Shown here piece by piece: positions 1 to 9,584 of a stretch of DNA of 64,000 nt. Each line of letters opens with the position of its first letter. The stretch's first letter is position 1. Under the pieces are notes generated by a model. It did no database searches, was not told where the DNA came from, and saw only the letters and a list, made by a program, of their open reading frames with translations. The position numbers were made by a program, and so were the translations under genes. Source of the stretch: Cercophora sp. LCS_1 (lineage: Eukaryota; Ascomycota; Sordariomycetes; Sordariales; Lasiosphaeriaceae); assembly GCA_036250225.1 (NCBI GenBank), contig JAPZLL010000016.1, positions 620,001-684,000 on the forward strand, read 5' to 3'.

Positions 1-843
1 TAACTTGGGGGAGCAAGCTTCCCAGGTTCCCTTAGCCCCATCACCATTCTTGGCCTTTTGGGCTTCTTGGCAGGGGCAATCCCCCTTAGCCGTCAAAAAA
101 GCCCACTCGCACAACAGCACAACGGCGCCGGCGCGCAATAAGTGCAGCGTAACACCCGCCCATCAAAAACGGAGATGTTACCCCAATCCGCCCTAGCACC
201 CCCCTCCCAAAAGCCGGATTTGCCTACCCACTCACGAGCCGGGATTAGCGTAGCATCGTCGTACTTTCCGTGCAAGCGCTTTTCTCCTGGATGCAACAAG
301 ACAAGAGCTGCGCGAGTGTTCGGGTAGGATTTGGCTTGTGAAAAGCGGAGTGTCAACCTCGGTCGCCTGTCAAGTTGTCAATCTGTGAATCCTGATTTCT
401 TTGTTTGCATTCATCGGGCATTGGGTAATGAAATCCACGCCCCGTGCTGCTGCCCATGTCAGCTAATAATCGCGCCCCATGTAAATGTTGTGCGTGCTAA
501 GTAGCGACAAAGTAAGTCCGGGGAAACTGGGGAAAGTCGCAGTGTTATGCTGAGCAGGGGACGGGAATTGTGACGATTTTCGGCGATGGAGCCGTTTTAC
601 GCTCATTGCTCCTTTCTGGGGAGAGAAGGCCGTGAGTACGGTTATTATTGCGGGTATTAAACGTGTATGTTGATGGTGTCTCTTCTTTTATGATGCTTCC
701 AAACCCAAGTCGTGACATTTCCTCTGTACCAGACATGCATCATGAACAAAAAGTACCTCTAATTACCCAATCCCTCTCATAACAAAGTCCGTAGTAGAAC
801 GCCTCAATCATGACGTGACGTATGTAATCTCATACTCATACTA
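1..843. other. gene-free left edge
   Basis: I see no coding signal, RNA gene or repeat here. Open frames are short and lack recognisable protein features. It borders the 3' end of the acyltransferase gene. Confidence 0.5.
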
Positions 844-2373
844 TTATGCCACCCTGAGGAGAGCCACAGGCGCCTCCGGTTTGGGCTCAGCCCCACCACC
901 AATTGTCCTCTTGTATAACCACGCGGCGAACTTGACCGCTGGCTCGTCCACCATGCGGGTCACGACATCTGCCACCCAAAACGTAAACGGGAGCAAGATG
1001 AGATGTGGTAGGAGAAACCTGATCTCGAGGCCCAGTGGGCCCGTGTTGGGTAACGGGAAGAGGTTCGCCCACCACTGCAACTTGTCGAGATGGTCGCCGA
1101 CAGTCCGCACATAGCCGACAGCGTGGTAAATGCGGTCACCAAGCGTCGACAGGATGGGGCCGTGAACGAGGTAGAGGGCAAACGAGATGCGGCCGAGGAA
1201 CTGGCAAAACCTCGACTCAAAGAACCGCTTGAGCCATGAGATGCGTGGAATGGCGGCAACAAGCATGTTGGAGGCCCAGAAGAGGTAGAACCACTTGGGG
1301 TCAAAGACGGCCTGTGGCTTGAGGTACGAAAGCCAGTACCACCCCGGGTTGTTTCGCACATCCTCGATGTTGGTCGTTGCTGACGGCACGCCGGCCCACC
1401 ACATGCTGAAGGCGAAGAAGTGGTAGTAGATAAATGTCTTGTATGGCTCCAGGCGGCGCAGGAACTTTGGAAAGTATGCGTCGGGTCGCCTCGCCAGCAG
1501 GTCCAAGTCGCACTGCAACATACCTGTCATGAACAGGGCGCAGTAAAAGCCGTCGACAACGTAGAGGAAGTAGAAGACCAGGAACACCTCGCACAGCAGT
1601 CGCGCCTTGGTGGTTGCTCGTGACAGGGCCAGCGAAGCAATGAAGACGAGGATGGATCCGCGCATCTCCAGCGGGATCGACCACAGGTGCGTGTTGTACG
1701 TGACCCAGATGGGCCCTTCCTTGAACAAGAAGCTAAAGTTCTTGAACTCGACGTACCAGTTCCACCATTCCTCGCCAATCGTCGCTTTCGGCGGGCAGGC
1801 GATGCTGAAGATACCAAAGATGTGCCACGAGGTCACAAAGATAAACGTCGTGACGATGAGCGGGATGTACAGCCGGAACCATCTGCGGAAGAAGGCGGAC
1901 GCCAGGTTGTCGCCGAGCTTGATGTGTTCGCCATCCTGAAGGAGCTGCAGTGGCTTTACCGTGAGAACATAGCCCGAGATGACGTAGAAGCTGGCGACAG
2001 CGAGGTGGCCGCCGGTAAAGAAGTTGCGAATGCCGATGAACGTCGAGAAATAAAAGTCTCCCCTCCACCCAAACGCGTTTTCGAAAGCGACCGCTTGCGC
2101 GAAGTTGGAAGCTCCATGCGCCCACAGCTCGTGGTGGTGGATGTAGACTAGAAACGCTGCAAACCCTCTGAGCCCGTCCAAGTACGCCGTCGGCCTCAAT
2201 GGCTTCGAAGGTTCGGAGGCGGCGACCGGCCAAACGATGTGTCGCAACAGGCGGAAAATGTTCCATTTCGCTGGGAGCGCCGAGCCGAACCCGCCGTCAA
2301 GCACCCATGCGGCACCCCCACGAGGCCCCGTGTCCCCGGCTCCGTCCAAAAGACCGTCCCGGCGCGAGTGCAT
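844..2373 (-). CDS. acyltransferase 3 (OafA/YrhL-type) membrane protein
   Basis: Integral-membrane acyltransferase of the acyltransferase-3 family, which moves acyl groups onto sugars, lipids or small molecules; the substrate here is unknown. It is a single exon of 509 residues. The start is the first ATG (complement of 2371-2373); a longer reading would begin at a non-ATG codon. Visible features are an N-terminal tail of about 45 residues, the family signature LDGLRGFAAFLVYIHH with the conserved His pair, and FYVISGYVL. About ten hydrophobic segments follow, ending in a basic cytoplasmic tail. Length suits fungal members (about 450-550). It diverges from the GT32 gene across 1.2 kb. The family call is firm; the reaction is not determinable. 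Confidence 0.88.
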   Translation of the reverse strand: MHSRRDGLLDGAGDTGPRGGAAWVLDGGFGSALPAKWNIFRLLRHIVWPVAASEPSKPLRPTAYLDGLRGFAAFLVYIHHHELWAHGASNFAQAVAFENAFGWRGDFYFSTFIGIRNFFTGGHLAVASFYVISGYVLTVKPLQLLQDGEHIKLGDNLASAFFRRWFRLYIPLIVTTFIFVTSWHIFGIFSIACPPKATIGEEWWNWYVEFKNFSFLFKEGPIWVTYNTHLWSIPLEMRGSILVFIASLALSRATTKARLLCEVFLVFYFLYVVDGFYCALFMTGMLQCDLDLLARRPDAYFPKFLRRLEPYKTFIYYHFFAFSMWWAGVPSATTNIEDVRNNPGWYWLSYLKPQAVFDPKWFYLFWASNMLVAAIPRISWLKRFFESRFCQFLGRISFALYLVHGPILSTLGDRIYHAVGYVRTVGDHLDKLQWWANLFPLPNTGPLGLEIRFLLPHLILLPFTFWVADVVTRMVDEPAVKFAAWLYKRTIGGGAEPKPEAPVALLRVA

Positions 2374-3594
2374 GGTGCCAGCAACCAATCCCGCTAATGG
2401 TTGTGAAGGTGTCGGCTAGGAGTCTTTCATGCAAAAGTAGGGAATATGGGCTAGGACCGGGCCCAGACTCGGGTGACCGTGTTTAAAGACGGAGAAAGGG
2501 GAAATGGGAGCGCGCCCATCAGTAGCTCCGCCAGCCCCTCCGTCGCCGTGTGCTTGCGGGGCCGAGGTTTATACCAGGGTCGGTAAGATGGAGCGAGGGG
2601 TAACAGCAGCAGCAGCAGCAGCCCGAAACCGTTGCGCATTCACGTTCTTTTTCTTCCCGGCGCAGAATCGCGGGGATGAAATCACCGCCAGGGTTTGCAG
2701 CAAGAAGCATGTGGCCGATGATGTGTGTTTGTTGACCGACGGGTCACAGGCTGGCGTGTGCATTGCCCCTTTTGTCATAGCATCCCACACTCCACAGGGG
2801 ATGGAGGTGAAGTCCCTGGCACACATGGACCAATCTCCGCAGTGGCATCGGCCTTTGGGCGGGTCGGCGAAGATCTGGGTGTCTTGTCCCTGCCAATGAG
2901 TGGGTCGATCGCCCAGCCTTCGGAGCTGCACCCGTTTCTTGTTCAATGCTGGCGCCCCTTTGCAATCGCACCAACTTTTGGCCCGGCCAACAACGGCCGT
3001 GGTGCCATTTCGCTTGGGGTGCCTGCCAGACCTGCAATGGTCGGTCGTCTCGGTCTCGACCCGTATCGGCATGCGCGATTGGCCCGCGGGACAGACACGC
3101 AATTGTGCCTGGAGCGCTGCTCAGGGATCGCTGGATCGCCGACAGGCGGACGGCCTTGTTTTCGAGAAGACAGCCCGTTTCTTTTGGCGTGTGGGAGCAA
3201 GATTTTTCTGGGGTCCGTGATCACCCGTGATTGGGGCTCAGGCCCAGCACCCTGGTCGACCGAGCGGCATTATGACCAAATTGGCTGTCGACATGATGGA
3301 AGCTGCTGGACGGCTGCCACGCTGCACACGCGACTTGAGACATGATAAGGGCCACTGATTAGAGGGGCGGGAGCCCAGCAGCTGAAGTGCTCCGTTCGTG
3401 ATGGCTTGGCTCCTCCCTCCCTCCCACCTCCACCTGGCACTGGCGTAATTTTTTTCTTTTCCTTGCCTTCGCTCATTGTCCACCTTCGTTCCAGAGGAAT
3501 TCGCCTCAATTGACGTCGCGCGCTCGGCCGGGGCTGCACAACACGTTTTGCTGCTCGGGTTTCTCGTGCATTTGTTTCTTCTCGGCCGCCCAAC
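2374..3594. promoter_or_regulatory. divergent upstream region with CAG repeat
   Basis: This is shared upstream DNA of the acyltransferase (-) and the GT32 gene (+). It holds a (CAG)6 run at 2604-2622 and a C/T-rich tract around 3411-3440, a common feature near fungal transcription starts. Several open frames overlap on both strands but none shows protein features. No gene is called. Confidence 0.4.
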
Positions 3595-5004
3595 ATGATC
3601 GCCAAGATCGCCTCGCCTTTGGGCTCCCCCACGCTCGCAGCGACAACCGCGCAGCTGAGAAACCGATTACCAGCTCAGTTCCGACGATGCCTTCCCCTGT
3701 ACATCGGCGCCGTCTGTCTTGTATTCCTGATCTTCAACCTCAATCTCTTCCACTCGAGCAGACAGGTTGTCCTGCCGCAGCACCAGACCAAAATCCAGGC
3801 GCCAAAAGCAGTGCGAGACGACTTTCCCAACAAAATATGGCAGACCTGGAAGGTCAGCCCCCTCGCCTTCGAACAGCGCGACCTCGATGTCGCCCGGTCG
3901 TGGACAAGGAAAAACCGTGATTGGAGGTACGAGGTGGTGACGGATGGCAACGACATTCGCTATGTTGAATGGCATTTCGGCCCCGATGGTTTCAATCGGC
4001 CCGATATCGTCCAGTTCTACCGCGAGGTGAAGGCTGCCATCGTCAAGGCCGATGTCCTCCGATACCTCATCATGTACGCCGAGGGAGGCGTGTATGCCGA
4101 CATTGACGTCGAGGCTCTCAAGCCCATGTCCAAATTCATCCCCGATCGATACAACCACAAGGACATTGATATGGTTGTTGGTGTTGAGATTGACGAGCCT
4201 GACTGGAAAGACCATCCGATTCTTGGACCAAAGTCCAGATCGTTCTGCCAGTGGACGTTTGTGTGCAAGCCACAGTTGCCTGTCATGATGCGGCTCATTG
4301 AGCAGATCATGGACTGGCTCCACGGTGTTGCCAAGGAGCAGGGCGTTCCCCTCGCGGATGTGAAGCTTGATTTTGACCAGATCATCAGCGGCACTGGTCC
4401 TTCAGCCTTCACCAACGCCATCATGGCTGAGATGGACCTCCACAAGGAGGACCCCAACCAAAAGATCAACTGGGATCTCTTCCATGACATGAGCGAGTCC
4501 AAGATTGTCAGCCGCGTGTTGGTCTTGACCGTTGAGGCGTTCGCTGCTGGCCAGGGACACTCGGATTCAGGGAACCACGACGCGCGCGCGGCCTTGGTCC
4601 GACACCACTACCATGCGTCCAACTGGCCGAGCAGGCATCCGCGATACAGCCATCCCGCATACGGCGAGGTAGAGAAGTGCAATTGGAACGATGAGTGTGT
4701 GCACAAGTGGGACAAGAACGTGGCCGAGTTCGAGAAGCTGCCCGAGGAGGAGCAGAAGCGCATCATCGAGGAGAAGGAGAGGGAGAAGAAGGAAGCCGAG
4801 GAGAAGCGAAAGAAGGAGAAGGAGGCCTTGGAGAGGAAGAAGAAAGAAGAGGCCGAGGCGGCGCGCAAGAAGAAGGAAGAGGAGGAGAAGGCGGCGCGGG
4901 AAGGCAAGGAGACAGAGGCTCAGGCCCCACAAGGGCCCGAGACCCAGGACGGCCGAAAGCCTGGTGAGGATGCCGCCGCCCCCGCCGACGAAAAGAAGCA
5001 ATGA
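3595..5004 (+). CDS. GT32 (Och1-like) glycosyltransferase with charged tail
   Basis: Type II Golgi glycosyltransferase of family GT32, which includes Och1 alpha-1,6-mannosyltransferase and inositol-phosphoceramide mannosyltransferases. It has 469 residues in one exon. A short cytoplasmic N-terminus is followed by a signal anchor at about residues 31-48. The family start motif PNKIWQTWK lies near residue 79. The GGVYADIDVE block carries the metal- and nucleotide-sugar-binding DxD (D169, D171). After the catalytic domain, residues from about 380 are an extreme Lys/Glu-rich (KEKE) coiled-coil tail of roughly 60 residues, then a Pro/Ala-rich end. In this topology the tail would be lumenal. Donor is probably GDP-mannose by family; the acceptor is unknown. 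Confidence 0.88.
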   Translation: MIAKIASPLGSPTLAATTAQLRNRLPAQFRRCLPLYIGAVCLVFLIFNLNLFHSSRQVVLPQHQTKIQAPKAVRDDFPNKIWQTWKVSPLAFEQRDLDVARSWTRKNRDWRYEVVTDGNDIRYVEWHFGPDGFNRPDIVQFYREVKAAIVKADVLRYLIMYAEGGVYADIDVEALKPMSKFIPDRYNHKDIDMVVGVEIDEPDWKDHPILGPKSRSFCQWTFVCKPQLPVMMRLIEQIMDWLHGVAKEQGVPLADVKLDFDQIISGTGPSAFTNAIMAEMDLHKEDPNQKINWDLFHDMSESKIVSRVLVLTVEAFAAGQGHSDSGNHDARAALVRHHYHASNWPSRHPRYSHPAYGEVEKCNWNDECVHKWDKNVAEFEKLPEEEQKRIIEEKEREKKEAEEKRKKEKEALERKKKEEAEAARKKKEEEEKAAREGKETEAQAPQGPETQDGRKPGEDAAAPADEKKQ

Positions 5005-5926
5005 TGAAGACCGCTTTTCGTACTTCTCTTTCTGTCTTTCGCATTACCAGGAGCTGGTGGTCGGGGTTGGGGGTGTTTTTTGGGTACTTAAACATAATGA
5101 GCGATGTCCTTCCAGGGTCAGCCGGGCGGTTTTCCCACGCCACACACAATGCCGCCATGAGACGACGCCTTGCGATGGCGCACACGAAGCTGATGCGGTC
5201 GAGGGACGAAGGGGTCTTGGTCCTGATGTGGAGTGTTGATGGGTCACTTGCCCGCCTGTGTATATATTTGCTGTACGACCAAGTCCGGGCACTTGCTTGA
5301 TCAGCTGGCTGCGCTGACCTGGACTCGGAGGGGATGCGGGTTGAACCTGTCCGTCGCCGTCACGAGCACGACCATGGAAACAACTAGATGACGAATATTG
5401 ATTAATACTTTCCGACACTTGTGCAACACAGTGAGTGCTAGGCGATGCAGGAATTTGGTGGGGAGAGATGGTGTCAGGTGGCCAGAGATGTTGAGGACCG
5501 ACGTCGAGCGAGGCTCAAAGCTGGGCTGGTTGGAGAGCGGGAGGAGAGGAGACAATGCCCACCAACAAACAGCCCAGTTGAGAAGCACCGACATTGGAAG
5601 CAGTTGAGAGGAGGAAGTGAAGCAAGAGCGGTGCGAGCCCCGTGCTTTTGGGGCGGTCTCAAGGTTCTGAAGTAAGGGATGACGGTGGAGATGGCATGGT
5701 GTCGTTCCTTCTGCACTCAGCCCGCCAAACAGACTCTCAGTAGCGCCTTGGCCCAGCCTCAACCACATCAGTTGCGAGGAATCAAGGGAGACAATTCGAC
5801 GAGACATTTGCGAACCGTTGAGTACGGAAGTTGCGGCCGCTGGATCGCATTCTTACCAGGTGACTCTGCCTCGTCAAATCTCTTTTCTTTTCTCCCAGAC
5901 CTCCTCGGGACGGCAGAAGCACAAAC

Positions 5927-5958
5927 CCTCCCGACCTCCCGACCTCCCGACCTCCCGA
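5927..5958. repeat. 8-bp tandem repeat (CCTCCCGA)4
   Basis: Four perfect tandem copies of CCTCCCGA are followed by a degenerate partial copy. The tract lies in intergenic DNA. Confidence 0.9.
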
Positions 5959-6602
5959 CATCCCGCGTTGCCAGCGCTGTCGTCGCGAGCATTGAAGGCG
6001 ACGATAGAGGCAGAGGAGCAGCGCCATAATAGCCGCCATCTCGAGGCGACGCCGGCATGAAGGCGAATCCGCCAGGCGCCCCTTGCGCAATGTCGTGGCC
6101 CGTTTGAAGTGGCTTGCCGACTTTTGTCGAGGGCGATCCGGATTGACGCCATCGACCTGGGTAAAATCTTCGTCAAGCACGTCACCCAAGATCAAGGCCA
6201 TCGTCACGAGCATCTTCGTCTGATTTTTTTTCCTGCCCAAACAGCATAGCATATCGACAAACACGGGTTGGCACCTTATCTACGACCCGTGGCGGGGGAG
6301 CCAAGCGTGGGAGAAACAATGCGCCCAGCAATGTTCCGGCACGTTTCGCCTCGTCTAGAGCCCCTCGAGAGACCCCCAGCGCCCGCGTGCCGGCCGATCG
6401 GCAACCTCAAACACTGAGGGCCCACGATAGTTTAACTCCCCACTGGGTTTGCGCATCGTGCCGCGCCAAATGTTGCCGCGTGTGTCGGTATGATCATCGT
6501 GGGAAAAACATGGTCGCACTTCTGCCGGTTTCTTGTGAGCTGTCAGGCGGCCTAGCTTCGAGTCGCAGCGCCGTCGCACGTCATTCCACCACGATAGGAA
6601 TG

Positions 6603-6608
6603 TATAAA
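6603..6608 (+). promoter_or_regulatory. TATA box of small secreted protein gene
   Basis: TATAAA lies 177 bp upstream of the ATG at 6780, with a C/T-rich leader between them (about 6655-6725). Such an arrangement is typical of strongly expressed fungal genes, and the very C-biased third codon positions of the downstream gene agree. Transcription start is inferred, not shown. Confidence 0.5.
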
Positions 6609-6779
6609 GGCTTTGTAGCGGTGTTGCAAAGGGTGTTCCCGCCTGGTTCTACTCTACACACGGCTATCCTTCTCTCCCACCAAGCTTCATTTCTCTCGTT
6701 CGACAGGTTCGACTTTTCTTTCGACATTCTTTAATTTTATACTACCGCTAGTCGGGTCTATCTTTCACTTCTTTTCAAG

Positions 6780-7334
6780 ATGCAGGTCAAGTCATTCCTT
6801 GTTGTCGCCCTTGCGACCATGACCGAGGCCCGTTTCGGGCAGGAGGGTCTCATCCAACCTCTGATCCAGGCTCTGTCCGACTTTGGTGCCGCCGGCGCCG
6901 CCGGTACCCTCGCCGGCCAGAGCCCCAGCGTGCTCCTCGCTGGTGCCAGCGCTTGCGCCAAGGTAAGCTCCATGCCCCGAGACGTCGGGTGATGATGACT
7001 GATGATATCCTTCCAGCTTGAGCTCGCCGACCAGATCGTGATCCAGCTCGGCAACGACGCCCAGGTCATTGCTGCTGCTGCTGCCCTGGTTGCCGCTGAG
7101 AAGAACTTCAACCCCTTTGCCCAGGCCATCCCCACCATCTGCAGCGACGCTAGCCTGCCCGCCACCGAGGCGCTCCGTGGCATCGTTCCCCTCGTCGACC
7201 CTGCTGTGGTCGGCGCCGATGTGCAGAACGCCAACTCGGCCCTGTCCCTGCAGTCGCCCTTCCAGGCTGCCGGCCTCAGCGTTGCCGATGTGACAACGGC
7301 CAACGGCTTCAGCAACTTTACCGCTCAGGCTTAA
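6780..7334 (+). CDS. small secreted / cell-wall-type protein
   Basis: Two exons, 6780-6962 and 7017-7334, with a 54-nt intron (GTAAGC donor, CTGAT-like branch, CCAG acceptor), encode 166 residues. An N-terminal signal peptide ends near residue 17 (after MTEA). The mature protein is Ala-rich, probably helical, and has only two cysteines (one just before the intron, one in the ICSDA motif), suggesting a single disulfide. It ends NFTAQA with one N-glycosylation sequon. It resembles small abundant 'cell wall protein' families of Sordariomycetes, but I cannot name a defined domain. Codon usage is strongly C-ending and a TATA box lies upstream, both consistent with high expression. Function unknown. 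Confidence 0.75.
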
Positions 7335-7837
7335 GTGGGTGTTGGACTGGTGTAGTGTAGGAAAGGCATGAAGGCATGGATGAGACGTTTGGAGTTTGGT
7401 GGAGAGTCGGGCCCACTTTAATTGTATCATAGGGCAATGAATATATCCGTGATAATTTCCTATACTCACCAGAGCTTAGCCATGGTACTATGAGAGGTGC
7501 ACCGAGTATCACCATTCTGTGTGACCGTTAGCTTCATAACACCATATTGACCCACTCCCTCGCTATCTCCAACCCTGGATGCTTCCATCACTTGTAAACC
7601 GAGCCGTTGTTTTGTCGCTGATGCTTTGAGAACCAACTCCGCATCCGGCATGCAACTCTCTTTGTGCGTGACGACGCATATCAACACCACACCCCTCGCC
7701 AACTGACACTCTCAATTGACACCACCAAAACGAATCAACATCGAACAAATCCGCTCCAAGCTGTTGCCAAAACCCACCCAAAGACATTTTAACAAGACAC
7801 CATCCATCAAATATCAAACAACTTCGTCTCAAGGAGG

Positions 7838-7889
<52 letters not shown>
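7838..7889 (+). repeat. (CAT)17 microsatellite in 5' leader
   Basis: Seventeen uninterrupted CAT units plus one C end 7 nt before the ATG at 7897. In the frame of the gene the tract reads as poly-Ser (TCA). That frame has an upstream stop at about 7717 and no ATG before 7897, so the tract is 5' UTR unless a non-AUG start is used. Confidence 0.95.
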
Positions 7890-7896
7890 GTCCAAA

Positions 7897-8802
7897 ATGC
7901 CCAAATACGGCAACCCAAAGCTCATCGCCCAAGCCAAAGAAACCCAACACATCGTGGAAAGCCTCATCCCCAAGATCAAAGACCCCGTGGCTGCACGAAG
8001 CCTCGGCCTGGCCCGCAAATACGACCTCACCACAATCCCACGTCAATCCCAAGCCAACTGCCCCCAACACAAACCCACCAAGATCAACGTCATCAACGAC
8101 GACACCATCAACGCCGCCCTACGCATCACCATCAGCAAGGGCGAAAACCGCCCCCTCATAGTCAATTTCGCCAACGCGGGGCTCCCCGGCGGCGGCTGGC
8201 TCTCAGGCCATGTAGCGCAGGAAGAATGCATTGCTTACCGCTCCTCGCTCTGGCTGGGCATCACAAAAACAGATAAGAACGGTAGCTCGGTGCATTACCC
8301 CATGAATGCCGGGGATGAGGCGGAGGCGCTGTATTCGCCGCTGTTGCTGGTGGTGAGGGACGACATGGAGAGTGATCACAAGGTGTGGGAGTTCAAGACG
8401 CCCGAGGAGTATCCGACTGTGAGTTGTGTGACGATTGCGGCCGATAGAGGTCCGGAAACTGTCAAGACGGTGATCGAGCCGGGCGGGAAAGAGGTGGACG
8501 TCTTTAAACATGATTCAGAACGGGAGAGGGCGAAGCAGAATATGAGGTTGGTACTGAGGATTGCGCAAAAGCACGGGCACGAGCATCTTGTGCTGGGCGC
8601 GCTGGGGTGCGGGGTGTATAAGAATCCGGTAGAGGATGTGGCGCAGTGTTGGGTTGAGGTGCTCGATGAGCACGAGTTTCATCATGGGTGGTGGAAGACT
8701 GTGATCTTTGCGGTGTATGATCCCAAGGCGTTGGTGAACGGGAAGAAGAAGGGGAGCAACTTGGAGGTTTTTGAGAGGGTGTTAGATGAGATCGAGGTTT
8801 GA
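7897..8802 (+). CDS. PARG-like macrodomain protein (TIGR02452 family)
   Basis: Single-exon, 301-residue member of the microbial-type poly(ADP-ribose) glycohydrolase family (TIGR02452, DUF2263-like). These macrodomain enzymes hydrolyse ADP-ribose linkages. The catalytic signature GGG-x7-QEE is present at residues 98-100 and 108-110, preceded by the conserved VNFANAG strand. A C-terminal ALGCGVYKNP block matches the ADP-ribose-binding macrodomain loop. The first ATG after the CAT tract is used and no intron is needed. Codon usage near the start is notably CCA/AAC-rich. Activity (ADP-ribosyl hydrolase) is inferred from the intact catalytic motif. Confidence 0.88.
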   Translation: MPKYGNPKLIAQAKETQHIVESLIPKIKDPVAARSLGLARKYDLTTIPRQSQANCPQHKPTKINVINDDTINAALRITISKGENRPLIVNFANAGLPGGGWLSGHVAQEECIAYRSSLWLGITKTDKNGSSVHYPMNAGDEAEALYSPLLLVVRDDMESDHKVWEFKTPEEYPTVSCVTIAADRGPETVKTVIEPGGKEVDVFKHDSERERAKQNMRLVLRIAQKHGHEHLVLGALGCGVYKNPVEDVAQCWVEVLDEHEFHHGWWKTVIFAVYDPKALVNGKKKGSNLEVFERVLDEIEV

Positions 8803-9584
8803 GAAGCTCGTTGTCGTTCCATGTTGGGTTCCATGTTCGGTCAATATGCGGTCTGGCTCGTTTCTTTGGTGGTGCTTTCGTAACTAGATCAAATGGTTAG
8901 GAATTTGTTCAATTTGGGCGATGCGACATTGCCGTCACCTGCAATGTATCAGTCGGAGGTCTTGACCAACATGAGGATCCGACCAGAATTGAGTGCTGCT
9001 CGGATCGAGTGATCCTTCAACACCAACACGTCGTCAACCTCGGAAGACGGCTCCATCCTTCAGCCAAGATGTCTTCGCCCGATCCGGAGGCCGAGTGCGA
9101 GTCGTAAAGTGCAACACGACCCGTATAATCCTACAAATTTGTACGTCCAGCCTAGTATTTCGGTATGTGCCGCACGCTCACCTGGGCGTTGGTGACGGTT
9201 TGTGACAGATGGCCAATCAAAAGGCCTCTTCCCTACTTGGATGTCACACGAAATCGGCCCCCGCAAACATACATATCCCATCCCGATCAAACTTGAGCCC
9301 AAAATATCCGAGGCGACCAGTCCCAGCGGCCGGCCGAGACCTCAGGATAATGAATGAGCCGAGGGATGGCGTCAAGGTTGTGTGATAGGGCTGCAGTCAA
9401 CACAGTGTTTACGCCGTTATCGTAGTTCGGAAGCCCGAAATCGGCCAGACATGTTGCGCCAGCTGAGTGGTACATGTTCGATCACAAGGTGACCTGATAA
9501 AATTGGTCCCTTCATATTTCAACGAGACCCCCGCATGGTGCCCCAACCTTTCCGACTACCACAATCTTGGTTGACTGACAGACC
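8803..9584. other. intergenic, macrodomain gene to P450
   Basis: No coding or repeat signal was recognised. It holds the 3' flank of the macrodomain gene and the promoter of the P450. Confidence 0.5.

Larger units (their letters stand above)
5005..6779. other. intergenic region, GT32 to small secreted protein
   Basis: No gene is supported. A 168-codon ATG-initiated frame on the minus strand (5301-5807) has no recognisable domain. The region contains an 8-bp tandem repeat (5927-5958). A TATAAA motif with a downstream C/T-rich leader belongs to the next gene. Confidence 0.45.

Noticed and set aside
5301..5807. 168-codon ATG frame on the minus strand
   Set aside because: No domain, no homology-like motif, and it lies in ordinary intergenic DNA; treated as chance.
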